Shown here: piece after piece, positions 52,151 to 60,769 of the stretch
Numbering within the stretch: the first letter of the stretch is position 1
Layout: each line of letters starts with the position of its first letter
DNA from: Sutterella sp.
GTDB taxonomy: Bacteria; Pseudomonadota; Gammaproteobacteria; Burkholderiales; Burkholderiaceae_F
Length of the DNA stretch: 64,000 bases
Assembly (NCBI GenBank): GCA_019418605.1
Contig: DYBN01000047.1
Location: forward strand, 92,761 to 156,760
Reading direction: 5' to 3'
Made by a program: the position numbers and the translations under genes
The notes under the pieces: model-generated
Database searches by the model: none
What the model was told of the DNA's origin: nothing
The model's input: only the letters and a program-made list of their open reading frames with translations

Positions 52151-52960
52151 TCAGTCGCCGCGCCTGTCGTGCTCTTTAGGGAGCGCAATCACGCTCTCGT
52201 AGCCCGGTCTTTCCTTTAAGCCCGCAGGGACGATGCGCACCGCGACGCCAAAGCTCTCGCTTAAGTTTTCTTCCGTGATCGTCTCGCGCGCCTTGCCAAA
52301 AACGGTGCGGCAGTCGGGGAGCATGACGAGCGCAAAGTCGCTCAATTCCAGTGCGTGCGAAGGAAAGTGCGTGTTGATGACGGCGCCGATTCCCTTGTCT
52401 GTCTTGAGCCTGCGCAAAACTTTGAGCACCTGCAGCTGATTGCGGTAGTCGAGGTTGCTCTCGGGCTCGTCGAGCACGAGAAGTTCGGGTTCCCCGGCAA
52501 GGGCCCGGGCTACAAGCGCAAGCTGCAGTTCGCCCCCTGAGATTTCGTCGCACCGGGCCTCAGAGAGATGCGCAATGCCCACGGCCTCAAGCGAGGCGTC
52601 GACAATGCGCCAGTCGCTTTTTCCCGGCCGGGAGAAAAGGCCCAGGTGCACGCTGCGCCCGAGCGAGGCCATCTCGCGCACGGTAAAGCCCAGCGCCGTT
52701 GATTTGGCCTGCGCGACATAGCCCACTTTCGACCAGAGCACGCGCGAGGGGATCGTGCGGATGTCTTCGCCGTCAATGAGCGTGCGCCCGCGGCTCCAGC
52801 GCTCAAAGCCCAGCAGACACTTTAAAAGCGTGGTTTTGCCCGCGCCGTTGCGCCCGAGGATGCTCAAGACGGCGCTGCCTTCCAGCGCAAAATTGACGTC
52901 TTTGAGAACGGGTTTCCCGTTGGCGTAGGAAAAGCTTCCGTGTTCAACCGCAAGGCGCAT
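52151..52960 (-). CDS. ABC transporter ATPase, iron-siderophore/heme/cobalamin type
   Basis: A 269-residue FecE/BtuD-like nucleotide-binding subunit. It has Walker A GRNGAGKTT (36-44), signature ISGGELQLALVARAL, Walker B LLVLDEPESNLD and a switch His in NTHFPSHAL. The start at 52960 has a GGAG site; the frame is open to 53023 but overlaps the permease gene. It is the third gene of the binding protein-permease-ATPase operon, 26 bases behind the permease. It energises import of a metal chelate, and the exact ligand is unknown. Confidence 0.92.
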   Translation of the reverse strand: MRLAVEHGSFSYANGKPVLKDVNFALEGSAVLSILGRNGAGKTTLLKCLLGFERWSRGRTLIDGEDIRTIPSRVLWSKVGYVAQAKSTALGFTVREMASLGRSVHLGLFSRPGKSDWRIVDASLEAVGIAHLSEARCDEISGGELQLALVARALAGEPELLVLDEPESNLDYRNQLQVLKVLRRLKTDKGIGAVINTHFPSHALELSDFALVMLPDCRTVFGKARETITEENLSESFGVAVRIVPAGLKERPGYESVIALPKEHDRRGD

Positions 52961-52986
52961 ATCAACGAGGCTCCTTTTGGAAAAAC

Positions 52987-54045
52987 TCACAGTCGCGCCG
53001 AGATGGTGCGGCGCAGCAGCCACAAAAAGACGGGGGCGCCGAGCACGGCCGTGAGGATGCTCACAGGGATTTCCATCTCAGTGGCGCTGCGCGCGACGGT
53101 GTCGCACACGAGAACAAAAATTGCGCCGTAAAGCGTGCTTGCCGGCAGCACGTACTCGTTGTTGCCGCCTGCGACAAGGCGCACGAAGTGCGGAATCAAC
53201 AATCCCACCCAGCCGATGAGCCCGCACATGCTCACGATGCTTGCGCTGATCATGGTGCAGGCGACAATGACGAGGGCCCGCAGCTGCGGCAGCCGCAGGC
53301 CGAGCGCCCGGGCTTCCTGCGCGGGCAGCGAAAGGGCGTTGAGCCGCCAGCGCAGCAGCCACAGGAGAATGCAGCCCGCTGCAATCGGCGGCAGCCCCAC
53401 GGCAAGCGACTTCATCGTCGCCGCCGTCATCGAACCCATGAGCCAGAAGGTGATTGCCGGAAGAACGTCCTGGGGGTCGGCCGCGTATTTGACAAGCGCA
53501 ATGAGGGCGCTGAAAAACGCGCCGATCACAAGGCCCGAGAGAATGAGCATGAGCACGGTGCTTTTGCCGCGCACGCTGCTTACCGCATAGACCAGGGCCA
53601 CGGCCGCAAGCCCCATGGCAAGCGAGGAGAGCTGCACGGCAAAGGCCCCGAACCCCAAAAGAATGCCCAGCACGGCGCCAAAGGCCGCGCCCGTGGCAAC
53701 GCCCAGCGTATCGGGCGTGGCCAGAGGGTTTGAAAAAAGCGCCTGAAAGGCCGCTCCTGCGGCGGCAAGCCCTGCGCCCGCAGCAAGCGCCAGAATGAGC
53801 CGCGGAAGGCGGACGTTGAAGATCACCGCATGCATGGCCTGCGTGACGCCCTCGTTGCCGAAGATGGGAGAGAGAAGCGTTGCTGCGGCATCCATCGGCG
53901 AGAGCGAAAAGCGGCCGGCCACCAGCGCGGCAATGGCCGCTGCCAGAAGAAGCACCGCTCCGGCTCCCATCAGCAGGGCGTAGCGCCGGGCGGCGCTTGA
54001 GGCTGCCTGGCGCTTCTCCGGGACATCAGGGACGCTTTGAGTCAT
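52987..54045 (-). CDS. FecCD/BtuC-family ABC transporter permease
   Basis: A 352-residue membrane permease with about nine to ten hydrophobic segments. It has the family signatures RLPRLILALAAGAGLAAAGA after TM1-2, GAFFSALIALVKY, and the ATPase-contact GLIGWVGLLIPHFVRLVAG near the C-terminus. Two such subunits form the channel for iron-siderophore, heme or cobalamin uptake. It lies 30 bases behind the binding-protein gene. Confidence 0.93.
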   Translation of the reverse strand: MTQSVPDVPEKRQAASSAARRYALLMGAGAVLLLAAAIAALVAGRFSLSPMDAAATLLSPIFGNEGVTQAMHAVIFNVRLPRLILALAAGAGLAAAGAAFQALFSNPLATPDTLGVATGAAFGAVLGILLGFGAFAVQLSSLAMGLAAVALVYAVSSVRGKSTVLMLILSGLVIGAFFSALIALVKYAADPQDVLPAITFWLMGSMTAATMKSLAVGLPPIAAGCILLWLLRWRLNALSLPAQEARALGLRLPQLRALVIVACTMISASIVSMCGLIGWVGLLIPHFVRLVAGGNNEYVLPASTLYGAIFVLVCDTVARSATEMEIPVSILTAVLGAPVFLWLLRRTISARL

Positions 54046-54075
54046 GGGGGGTCTTCAAAAGGGGAGGCGGAAAAA

Positions 54076-55173
54076 TCAGCTTTGCCTGACGGCAAAAAGG
54101 TCGGAGGCCTGCGCGGGCGTGAGCGCAAAGTCAAAGAGCTCCTTGTAGTAGCCGATTGTTTCTTTTGTCATGTCAAGGTCGGCAAAGCGCTCGGGGTAGA
54201 GCGTTTTGGCAAACCACAGCAGCGTCAGGGGCGAGTCGGCCGAGGGCGTGAAGCTGCGGTAAAGCCCAAGGGGCATCTTGTGGACGGCGCGCGTTTGAAC
54301 GGCCTTGACGGTTGACCAGTCGTGCCACTTGTTCTCATAGAGGTCCTCTGGGACCGCCTGCGTGAAGTTCGTCAGAAAAATCACGTCCGGGTTCCACGCG
54401 TAGACCTGCTCAAGGTTGATGACGGCGGCGGCGTTTTCCGCGGTGATTGCCTGCGCAGCGTTTTCGGCCCGCGCGGCCTCGCACCAGAATTGACCGAAAA
54501 AGCGGCGCCCGCTTGTGACCATGCGCCGCTCGTCGTACTGCACGAGAAAAAGCACGCGCTTTTTGTCTTTGGGCTCCATGTCCTTGGTCCGCTCGTTGAC
54601 AAGGGCCGTCATCCGGTCGGCGGCCGCATTGAAGGCGGCCGCGTTGACCGCGTCGCCAAAGACGCCCTGCAGCAGCGTCACCCAGCCGCGAAACGTGGCA
54701 AAGACGTCGTAGTCGCGCTGCGTGGCGCTGACGGCAACGACCGGAATGGACGCGGCTTCAAGCCGTGCAACGGCACGCTTGTTTGACGCGTTGACAAAGA
54801 CGACGTCGGGGGCAAGGGACAAAAGCAACTCGATGTTGATTTCAGAGCCCCGCATAAAGCCCGTGTCGGCTTTAAGAACCGCGGGCCGCACCTTCCCGAG
54901 AAGCCCTTTTTGCGCCGCGCTCATCGATACCGGATGAATGCCCACCAACTGATGCTGCGGCAGCAGCATCGCCACAAGCGAGGCAAATGGGTAGATGTCG
55001 GCGACCACGATGCGCTGCGGGCGCTCGGCGAGCGTCACAGTGCGGTTGAGGTCATCGGTGACCGTGCGCGCAAAAAGCCTCAAAGGAAAAGCGCAAAACG
55101 CGGCCAAAGCGGCGCCGGCGGCAAGAACTGAGCGGCGCGAGGCGCCGTTGCCGGGCAAAGAGGTCGGGAGCAT
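54076..55173 (-). CDS. ABC transporter periplasmic binding protein, iron-chelate type
   Basis: A 365-residue cluster A (FecB/BtuF-type) binding protein. A Tat-like export signal includes ASRRSVLAAGAAL. The two lobes follow: RIVVADIYPFASLVAMLLP and APDVVFVNASNKRAVARLEAA in the first, and INLEQVYAWNPDVIFLTNF in the second. The start is uncertain; 55173 is chosen for the signal, and 55209 is possible. It is the first gene of a three-gene importer. No TonB receptor or riboswitch is adjacent, so iron siderophore, heme or another chelate remain open. Confidence 0.88.
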   Translation of the reverse strand: MLPTSLPGNGASRRSVLAAGAALAAFCAFPLRLFARTVTDDLNRTVTLAERPQRIVVADIYPFASLVAMLLPQHQLVGIHPVSMSAAQKGLLGKVRPAVLKADTGFMRGSEINIELLLSLAPDVVFVNASNKRAVARLEAASIPVVAVSATQRDYDVFATFRGWVTLLQGVFGDAVNAAAFNAAADRMTALVNERTKDMEPKDKKRVLFLVQYDERRMVTSGRRFFGQFWCEAARAENAAQAITAENAAAVINLEQVYAWNPDVIFLTNFTQAVPEDLYENKWHDWSTVKAVQTRAVHKMPLGLYRSFTPSADSPLTLLWFAKTLYPERFADLDMTKETIGYYKELFDFALTPAQASDLFAVRQS

Positions 55174-55255
55174 GAAAAATCCGTGATGTGTTTTGTATGC
55201 GTGCGCCAAAGAATAAAGAACAAGCCGTCGGCCGGCGCATCAGGGTGTGCGCGCA

Positions 55256-55837
55256 CTACCGCCCGGAGCTTTGCTCGTCCGTGTCAAGCATCCGGGTTTT
55301 TTCGGCGGCTTTGACAAAGAGCAAGGCAAGGCGCTGCCTTTCCCTGTTGTAGGCGCCCCAGGTGATTTCGCCCGAGAGAAGCTTTCTTTGGTTTGCGTGC
55401 GACTCGACGTCGATGGCGTCGGCTTCGTGCGCCAAAACGACGTAATTGTCAAGCTGCGACTCAACCATCATGCTGCGCGTGACGCGGTTTAGTTCATCGA
55501 ATTCGCGCAGGGCCATGCGCATGGCATCCTTTTGCTGCTCGGTGATGTGCGTGCCGTCAAGCTTGTGCTTGTCGGTGATCAGGCTTGGCAGGCACGGCGT
55601 CTTTTCAAAGTAGGCGGCAAATTCGGGGGCGTTGCAGATTTCGTGCACGACGCTGCCGACCTGGTGAAAGCGCTCGCGAATGTCGTCCTCGGTGGGAAGG
55701 GCGTTGGCCATGGCGATGAGTTCGGCTTCGGTAGGCCCTTTGGGCGGCACCTGGCAGCCTGCAAGCGCGGCCGCGCACAGCGCCGCCGCGGCGGCAAGGC
55801 GCCCTGCTTTGGTCAATAGGGAAAAAAATGAGGTCAT
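55256..55837 (-). CDS. Putative lipoprotein (193 aa)
   Basis: I do not recognise the family. A lipoprotein signal peptide with lipobox ALAGC (lipidated Cys28) is clear. A Pro-rich spacer and a predominantly helical domain follow (DIRERFHQVGSVVHEICN, QQKDAMRMALREFDELNRV), with a pair of mature cysteines that could form a disulfide. It lies 82 bases upstream of the importer operon on the same strand. Cotranscription is possible but not certain. Confidence 0.75.
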   Translation of the reverse strand: MTSFFSLLTKAGRLAAAAALCAAALAGCQVPPKGPTEAELIAMANALPTEDDIRERFHQVGSVVHEICNAPEFAAYFEKTPCLPSLITDKHKLDGTHITEQQKDAMRMALREFDELNRVTRSMMVESQLDNYVVLAHEADAIDVESHANQRKLLSGEITWGAYNRERQRLALLFVKAAEKTRMLDTDEQSSGR

Positions 55838-55950
55838 GGATGCTTGAATATCCTCAGAGACCTCAAATTATCTCAAAGACGGGCGCGCCCCGCATCAATG
55901 AGGAAAGCAGGGGCTGCGGCCGGCGCAAAAAGCCGCGGAGGGCAACGGGT

Positions 55951-55979
55951 AAAAAAATCCCCGCGGCAGGGGCGGGGAT
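55951..55979 (-). terminator. Terminator of the HU gene
   Basis: Arms ATCCCCGC/GCGGGGAT (55957-55964, 55972-55979) form on the minus strand a hairpin followed by seven Ts, about 90 bases after the HU stop. Confidence 0.88.
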
Positions 55980-56068
55980 CGGCGCGGGGCTTTCGGGGGC
56001 GCCCTGGGAAGGTACGGCGTTTAAAAGCACCGTGCCTGCGGCGCTCCCTTTGCGGAAAGCCCGTGATG

Positions 56069-56371
56069 TTACTTCTTGGACTTGGCGCCCTTCTTGGGGG
56101 CATTCAAGGCGCTCTTGAACGCCGAGCCCGGAACAAACTTCGGGACATTGGTCTCGGCAATCTTGATCGTGGCGCCCGTGGCCGGATTGCGGCCGGTGCG
56201 GGCCGGACGAACCTGCTTTTTGAACGTGCCGAAGCCAACGAGCGTCAGGGCATCGTCGTTTTTGACGGCGTTGATGATTTCTTCGGTGATCGTCGACAGG
56301 ATGCGAGCGGCTTCAGCCTTGGAAAGGCCATGCTTTTCCGCGACCTTGGCAACGAGTTCGAGACGATTCAT
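56069..56371 (-). CDS. hup: HU-family nucleoid DNA-binding protein
   Basis: A 100-residue histone-like protein that bends and compacts DNA. The dimerisation helices (MNRLELVAKVAEKHGLSKAE onwards) are clear. So are the flexible DNA-binding arm with GRNPATGATIKI and the conserved GFGTFKKQVRPAR. The C-terminus carries a Lys-rich tail (PKKGAKSKK) beyond the usual 90 residues. The ATG at 56371 has an AAGGAGA site; the frame is open 12 codons further but is not conserved. It is monocistronic with its own terminator. Confidence 0.95.
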   Translation of the reverse strand: MNRLELVAKVAEKHGLSKAEAARILSTITEEIINAVKNDDALTLVGFGTFKKQVRPARTGRNPATGATIKIAETNVPKFVPGSAFKSALNAPKKGAKSKK

Positions 56372-56869
56372 ATCTAGTTTTCTCCTTGTAACCCGATGGG
56401 AACACAAACTACAAAAGCGCCTGGGCTTGAGTAGCTCTCAACTCGTTGGCAGTGCCCTAAGCGCTGCGGCAGCCGCAAGCGCCTTGCGGCTTGCGGATTT
56501 GCCGACTATCCGCCATCGATGATACCGCCGCAATACACGATTTGAAAGGCAACGGGCCTTGCACGGACGGCAGTTTTACCGAGCCCATTGGATTGAAGTC
56601 AAAAACTGCAACACTTTTTGCGACTTTTGCCCTGACGGCCCGCCGCCTGCGGCCTTGGGCGCGCCCAGCGCCTGAAAAGACAGGGTGCGGGCGGGGCGGC
56701 GCAGCTAGAATTTGGCAAATCAAACTTAATAATTGAATTTCGCTTCAAATTCTCCGCGCGTCATTTTCATTTTCAATGGAAGGATTCCCGCCGGTCTAGG
56801 AAAAAAGATATACCTATATCGGGGTAATTGAATAATTCCAAAAGCTTGCGCACACCTACCATTGGTTTA
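56372..56869. other. Intergenic region upstream of the HU gene
   Basis: No gene is supported. The part next to HU contains short GC hairpins (GCCGCAAGC/GCTTGCGG type, about 56470-56500). From about 56720 the sequence turns AT-rich and leads into the promoter of the candidate small RNA. Confidence 0.45.
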
Positions 56870-56899
56870 TTGAAGCCGCGCAGGGCCGGCCCGTAAAAT
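56870..56899 (+). promoter_or_regulatory. Sigma-70-like promoter in the HU-SEL1 intergenic region
   Basis: TTGAAG (56870-56875) and TAAAAT (56894-56899) are 18 bases apart. The predicted start is near 56906. No protein gene follows on this strand. Confidence 0.5.
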
Positions 56900-56905
56900 G
56901 ACAAC

Positions 56906-57125
56906 CGTCAGCTGGTTTGACGGAAGTTCAGTTCAAGCCATTGATATCTCCTTTGGTGGTATGGCCACTGCATGAGAGTCAGGACGGAGAATTTACTTTC
57001 TCCGGGGCCTGCGGCCCGTCGGTCCGTAGCGGGAACTGCGGATAAATTGAGGTGGGCGGATCGCAGACCAAGGCGTTTGGGTTTAGCGCTTTTCATTTCT
57101 GACTGCGTGCAGTGGCATTTTTTTT
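56906..57125 (+). ncRNA. Candidate small RNA (about 220 nt)
   Basis: After the promoter, the plus strand is rich in self-complementary segments: CCGTCA/TGACGG, GGAGAA/TTCTCC, GGGCC/GGCCC, CTGCG/CGCAG. It ends in ACTGC-GT-GCAGT followed a few bases later by eight Ts. No open frame of note exists. A 6S-like or other regulatory RNA is possible, but I cannot match a family by eye. Confidence 0.35.
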
Positions 57126-57188
57126 GCCGCTGCCGGAAATCTCCTCAGGAGATTTAAGCCCTCGGCGCCGCTCTAAGAGCTCTTGCCG

Positions 57189-58319
57189 CTAGCGGCGAAT
57201 CGAGGAGGGTGTGAGGCTCGCAAGCAGCTTTTCGGTCTGCGGGCAGTCGGCATCGAGCATCTGCGCGGCCTGAATTTGGCTTGCCTCAAGCACGGCCGAG
57301 AGTTCTCGAAGCCGCAGCTGCGCCTGTTCCGAGAGCGAGGCGGCTTCGGCTTTGTCTGCATCAGCGTCATGCGCGCCGCTTCTTTTTGGGGAAGCCAAGC
57401 GCGCACAGATTTCGCTTGCTCTGAGCGCCAGAGCATAAGCGCCGCACAGGTTGACGCGGCAGCCGCGGCCCGTTTCGTAGAGCCGCGAGAGAAAAAGAAG
57501 GGCCGCGACGTCGTCCTGGGCCGCAGCGCGCGAGGCCCAGTTGAAGGCCTCTTCATCGCTTCGCGCAACGGCGCGTCCCGACCAGTAGAAAAGCGCAAGT
57601 TCGTACTGCGCGCGGGCAAGTCCCGCGCGTGCCGCTTCGCTGATCCACCGGTAGGCGTCCTGATTGTTGGCCTGCGGGTTGTCGGGCCGCAGATAGAGCA
57701 GCCCCAGCATGTGGCAGGCTTCGGCACAGTGGCTCACCGCAGCCTTTCTGAGCCAGGAGGCCGCCTGCAAAAGATCGGTTTCGCAGCCGCGCCCCGTGCT
57801 GTAGGCGCGGCCGACGGCAATCTGCGCCTGGGTGTGCCCCTGTGCGCCGGCAAGCCGATACCAGGTGAGAGCTTCGCGCGGGTTTTCAGCCGTCCCGAAC
57901 CCCCAGTCGAGCGCCCGGGCAAGGTCAAACTGCGCGTCGGCGTTGCCCATGACGGCCGCTGCGCGAAATAGCGACGCCGCCTGTTCAGGATTGGCGCGCA
58001 CGCCCTGGCCTCGGGCGATGAGAACGCCCAGCATGTGCTGGCTTGCCGCGTGCTCTTTTTCGGCCGCCTTGCGCAGCCACTTGACCGCGGCGCGGTTGTC
58101 AGCTGAAAGCGGATTGCCGCTTGTGAGCATGCGCGCGAGCTCGTACTGCGCTTCGGGACTGCCTTCGGCGGCCTGGCGCTGCCAAGCGGCGATGTCCTGC
58201 GGCTCTTCGGGGCCGGACCTGCTTAAAGCCTTGCCGTCAAGAAGCGCGAGCACCCGCGAAATGGGCGGGGCCGAGCGGGCTTTGGGAAGCGTAAACCGCA
58301 GGTCGGTGTTGTTCTTCAC
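57189..58319 (-). CDS. SEL1-like repeat protein (376 aa)
   Basis: A cytoplasmic protein of at least seven SEL1-type TPR repeats, each about 36 residues with the A-x-x-W-x-x-x-A-A pattern (AAVKWLRKAAEKEHAASQHM, EALTWYRLAGAQGHTQAQIA, DAYRWISEAARAGLARAQYE). There is no signal peptide. SEL1 proteins act as scaffolds in signalling or stress responses; the partner here is unknown. The start is a GTG at 58319 with an AGGAAC site. It lies nine bases after the upstream membrane-protein gene, so the two form an operon. Confidence 0.88.
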   Translation of the reverse strand: MKNNTDLRFTLPKARSAPPISRVLALLDGKALSRSGPEEPQDIAAWQRQAAEGSPEAQYELARMLTSGNPLSADNRAAVKWLRKAAEKEHAASQHMLGVLIARGQGVRANPEQAASLFRAAAVMGNADAQFDLARALDWGFGTAENPREALTWYRLAGAQGHTQAQIAVGRAYSTGRGCETDLLQAASWLRKAAVSHCAEACHMLGLLYLRPDNPQANNQDAYRWISEAARAGLARAQYELALFYWSGRAVARSDEEAFNWASRAAAQDDVAALLFLSRLYETGRGCRVNLCGAYALALRASEICARLASPKRSGAHDADADKAEAASLSEQAQLRLRELSAVLEASQIQAAQMLDADCPQTEKLLASLTPSSIRR

Positions 58320-58328
58320 GACTCGTTC

Positions 58329-58862
58329 CTACTGCTGCAGGATGGGGGCGTCGGGCGAAAGGGGTTCAATGCCCGTGATGTGAAGAAAGAGAATGAGGGT
58401 GAGCGCAAGGGCGCTGTAGGCCACCCAACCGAAGGCCCCGAACATGATGGCCTTGCCAAAGCGCTGCGGGATGCGGTTTTTCCCCACGAACTCGCGAACA
58501 AAGCGCACCTGCTTGAGACCTAGCGAGAGCGACCAGCTGATCCAAAACCCGAAGAAAAGCGCAATCATCAGGTACTTGCCGAAGAAAGTATCGCGTATGA
58601 AGGGCTCGGCCATCGTGTAGGCAAAGAAGGTGAAGAAGGACCATTTCACCCAGGCCATGTTGCGGGCGGCGAGCTCGTCGTCTCCCAACTCCCGCCAGTT
58701 GAGTCCCTGCAAAAAGCCGCCGAACATCGGCGTAAAGAGCAGGGTGAGAAGCACGCACGCCAGGGGGTTGTAGATTTTGGGCAGGGGCTTTGCCTGCTGC
58801 TCAGGCTCCTGCTGCGGGTGCCTTGCATTGTCGTTGGTGCGGCCTTGATTTTTTTCCGGCAT
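58329..58862 (-). CDS. Hypothetical inner-membrane protein (177 aa)
   Basis: I do not recognise the family. After a Gln/Pro-rich cytoplasmic start (about 1-28) it shows four hydrophobic segments (ACVLLTLLFTPMFGGFL, SFFTFFAYTM, LMIALFFGFWISWSLSLGL, FGAFGWVAYSALALTLILF). The start is ambiguous: the ATG at 58862 is chosen, and 58907 would add 15 residues. It is cotranscribed with the SEL1 gene, nine bases downstream, suggesting a joint role. Confidence 0.72.
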   Translation of the reverse strand: MPEKNQGRTNDNARHPQQEPEQQAKPLPKIYNPLACVLLTLLFTPMFGGFLQGLNWRELGDDELAARNMAWVKWSFFTFFAYTMAEPFIRDTFFGKYLMIALFFGFWISWSLSLGLKQVRFVREFVGKNRIPQRFGKAIMFGAFGWVAYSALALTLILFLHITGIEPLSPDAPILQQ

Positions 58863-59026
58863 AAACTCAAGCGGTAAGGATTTGTGGATCGTTGCGGCGC
58901 GCACCATTCTAACGAATCGACAAAGAGCCTCCTTTTCACTTTCGCGCGAGGCCCGGGGGCGGATGAAGGCAGGCCGCGCGTTCCTTTTAGCGCTTTTTTG
59001 AAAGCCATCAAAACCAGGAGACGATC

Positions 59027-59815
59027 ATGAAGGCTGAGGACGCCGCGGGGCGCATTGCCGGCGCCCTTTGGGACGCCGAAGCGAGGCAGTGGGCGCAAAA
59101 GCCCGATGCGGATTTCAACGCGGATCCACTTTTTCAATTGATGCGAAGCCGCGGCGTGCTCAATTCCGAAGCTTCGGTGCTTGACGTGGGCTGCGGCAGC
59201 GGCCGCTACAGCGTGGTGTTCGCCTTGCACGCCGCAAGCGTCGTTGGCTGCGACGCATCAAAAGAGATGATTGAAGCGGCGCGCTCGCGCGCCCGCAGCC
59301 GGGGATGTACAAACGCGCGGTTTGAGGCGGCAACCTGGCGCGAATTTTCTTCGAGCGAGCGCTTTGACGTCGTCGTTGCGCACCGCACGGCTGCGATTTC
59401 AACGCTCGAAGACATCGACAAGATGACGCGTCTGTGCCGCGGGCGGTGCTTTTATACGGTTTTTCTTGAGCGCACGAATCCGGTTGTTCAAGCCGCCTCG
59501 CTGGCGGCGGGCCTCACAGCAAAGCCCGACTACGCGCGGCACGCCGCGGGCGTAGTTGCGCATCTCATAAAGAGCGGGCTCTGCCCGCTGCTCTCCTACG
59601 AGAAAATCGAAAACGTGCGAAGGCTCGCGGCTAAAGAGGCCGTTTCTTGGTGCCACAACCGCATCAAGCTCAGAGTGCACCCCCGCACGCTCGCGCCGAG
59701 CGCACTGGCAGCCGCCGAGAACGCCGTTTGCGGCTTTGCCCGGGGCGGCCAGGTGGAAATGCCTCAGAGGGCGCTTCTTGTCACCATCGACTGGTCTGCG
59801 GCGGGCGTCATCTAG
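59027..59815 (+). CDS. Class I SAM-dependent methyltransferase
   Basis: A 262-residue protein with a Rossmann methyltransferase fold. Motif I is VLDVGCGSGRYS (about 51-62), followed by VVGCDASKEMIEAARSRA (motif II), FDVVVAHRTAA (motif IV) and LCRGRCFYTVFL. The C-terminal third is extra helical sequence with VSWCHNRIKLRVHPRTL. The substrate is unknown. A CAGGAGA site precedes the ATG at 59027. It is divergent from the membrane-protein gene and is the last housekeeping-like gene before the accessory region. Confidence 0.85.
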   Translation: MKAEDAAGRIAGALWDAEARQWAQKPDADFNADPLFQLMRSRGVLNSEASVLDVGCGSGRYSVVFALHAASVVGCDASKEMIEAARSRARSRGCTNARFEAATWREFSSSERFDVVVAHRTAAISTLEDIDKMTRLCRGRCFYTVFLERTNPVVQAASLAAGLTAKPDYARHAAGVVAHLIKSGLCPLLSYEKIENVRRLAAKEAVSWCHNRIKLRVHPRTLAPSALAAAENAVCGFARGGQVEMPQRALLVTIDWSAAGVI

Positions 59816-59919
59816 AAACTTTGCTTAGAAATTCCGAGATGTTGATACGCATAGCTGCAAAGCGCTAGTAGTGTTTATGGTACAGAATTCTGCCAGTTCA
59901 CTACATTGCGTTTCTTTTG

Positions 59920-60411
59920 TTAAAACTTAAAAATCAGCAGCGCTGCGCCGTACCGAATTTCTTCAAAGCCATGGCAAAGATAAAACCGCCGAGCATTCTC
60001 GTTGATCGGTTCTGTGACGAGACCTCGACAGCCAACTGCCTGTGCAACAAGACTGCTTTTGCCGATGGCGTGCTTGAGCAATGCGCCGCCGAGTCCGCAC
60101 CCCTGGAAACGCTTGTCGATTGCCAGACGTCCGAGAAGGATTGTCGGTATGGGATTGGACATGTTTCTGCGTAGCGCAGCATTTGTCTCTGCATGCTGCA
60201 GTGCATGGTTCGACAGACAGTAGCAACCGGCGATCTTCAGCTCTCCCGTCGTCAAAACATAGGTTCTGCGTGCTCCCAATTGTTCGTTGGCCCTGCTGCG
60301 TCGAATCAGCCAGTCGTTCAATGTTTCAACGCCGCAATCAAAGCCGTCCAGCGATATGGCCGACAGGCTGCTCAAAGGAAGCGGCTCGTTAAACCCAGCG
60401 GCGGCGCTCAT
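59920..60411 (-). CDS. GNAT acetyltransferase toxin (TacT/AtaT-like)
   Basis: A 163-residue GNAT enzyme of the toxin class that acetylates aminoacyl-tRNA and blocks translation (family knowledge). Core motifs are FDCGVETLNDWLIRRSRANE near the N-terminus, LLGRLAIDKRFQGCGLGGALL for acetyl-CoA binding, and a C-terminal RRFYLCHGFEEI with the conserved Tyr. The ATG at 60411 overlaps the antitoxin stop by four bases (ATGA), the standard toxin-antitoxin coupling. GC content is lower than that of the neighbours, suggesting acquisition. Confidence 0.9.
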   Translation of the reverse strand: MSAAAGFNEPLPLSSLSAISLDGFDCGVETLNDWLIRRSRANEQLGARRTYVLTTGELKIAGCYCLSNHALQHAETNAALRRNMSNPIPTILLGRLAIDKRFQGCGLGGALLKHAIGKSSLVAQAVGCRGLVTEPINENARRFYLCHGFEEIRYGAALLIFKF

Positions 60412-60677
60412 GACCGATTTTTCCAAGGATAAGAAATTTGGTCGAGGCGTTGTCTTCCTTCAATCGCTTCGGGACTGAGCGGACCATCCAGAATCTTCAT
60501 GACAGCATCAAACTGCGCGTCCGTCAGGTAGGTCACGTTCTTGTCCAGCCGCGAGGCGAAGACAGACTCCAGTCCTTCAATGATCAAATCTGTTTTAGAC
60601 CGATTGGTACTCTTGGCAAGGTCATCAAGGCGCTTTGCCGTAAATTCCGGCAAGCGAACGGTTATTGCGACAGACAT
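60408..60677 (-). CDS. RHH antitoxin, DUF1778 (TacA-like)
   Basis: An 89-residue ribbon-helix-helix protein. The N-terminal beta strand and helices (VAITVRLPEFTAKRLDDLA, NRSKTDLIIEGLES) bind DNA. The C-terminal TDAQFDAVMKILDGPLSPEA tail matches the toxin-neutralising part of DUF1778 antitoxins. The ATG at 60677 is preferred to 60683. It is first in the operon and overlaps the toxin start. A palindromic site 47 bases upstream is the likely autoregulation operator. Confidence 0.9.
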   Translation of the reverse strand: MSVAITVRLPEFTAKRLDDLAKSTNRSKTDLIIEGLESVFASRLDKNVTYLTDAQFDAVMKILDGPLSPEAIEGRQRLDQISYPWKNRS

Positions 60678-60723
60678 TTTCACTTTGAGAGAGCAATAGT
60701 TTTTACATCCTCAAGCACCATTG

Positions 60724-60740
60724 TATTGCATTTTGCAATA
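60724..60740. promoter_or_regulatory. Palindromic operator of the toxin-antitoxin operon
   Basis: TATTGCA-TTT-TGCAATA is a perfect seven-base inverted repeat with a three-base spacer, 47 bases before the antitoxin ATG in AT-rich promoter sequence. This fits an RHH dimer-of-dimers site. Confidence 0.6.
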
Positions 60741-60769
60741 TTGAAAACAGTTCCGTATAACCTTGAGCG

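Noticed and set aside
56938..56980. Minimal minus-strand ORF (ATG GCT TGA) behind a good Shine-Dalgarno in the HU-SEL1 gap
   Set aside because: Two codons cannot be called a gene without expression data, and the plus-strand RNA interpretation explains the region better.
57139..57157. Perfect hairpin AAATCTCC/GGAGATTT beyond the SEL1 stop as its terminator
   Set aside because: No T run follows on the minus strand, so it is not a clear intrinsic terminator.
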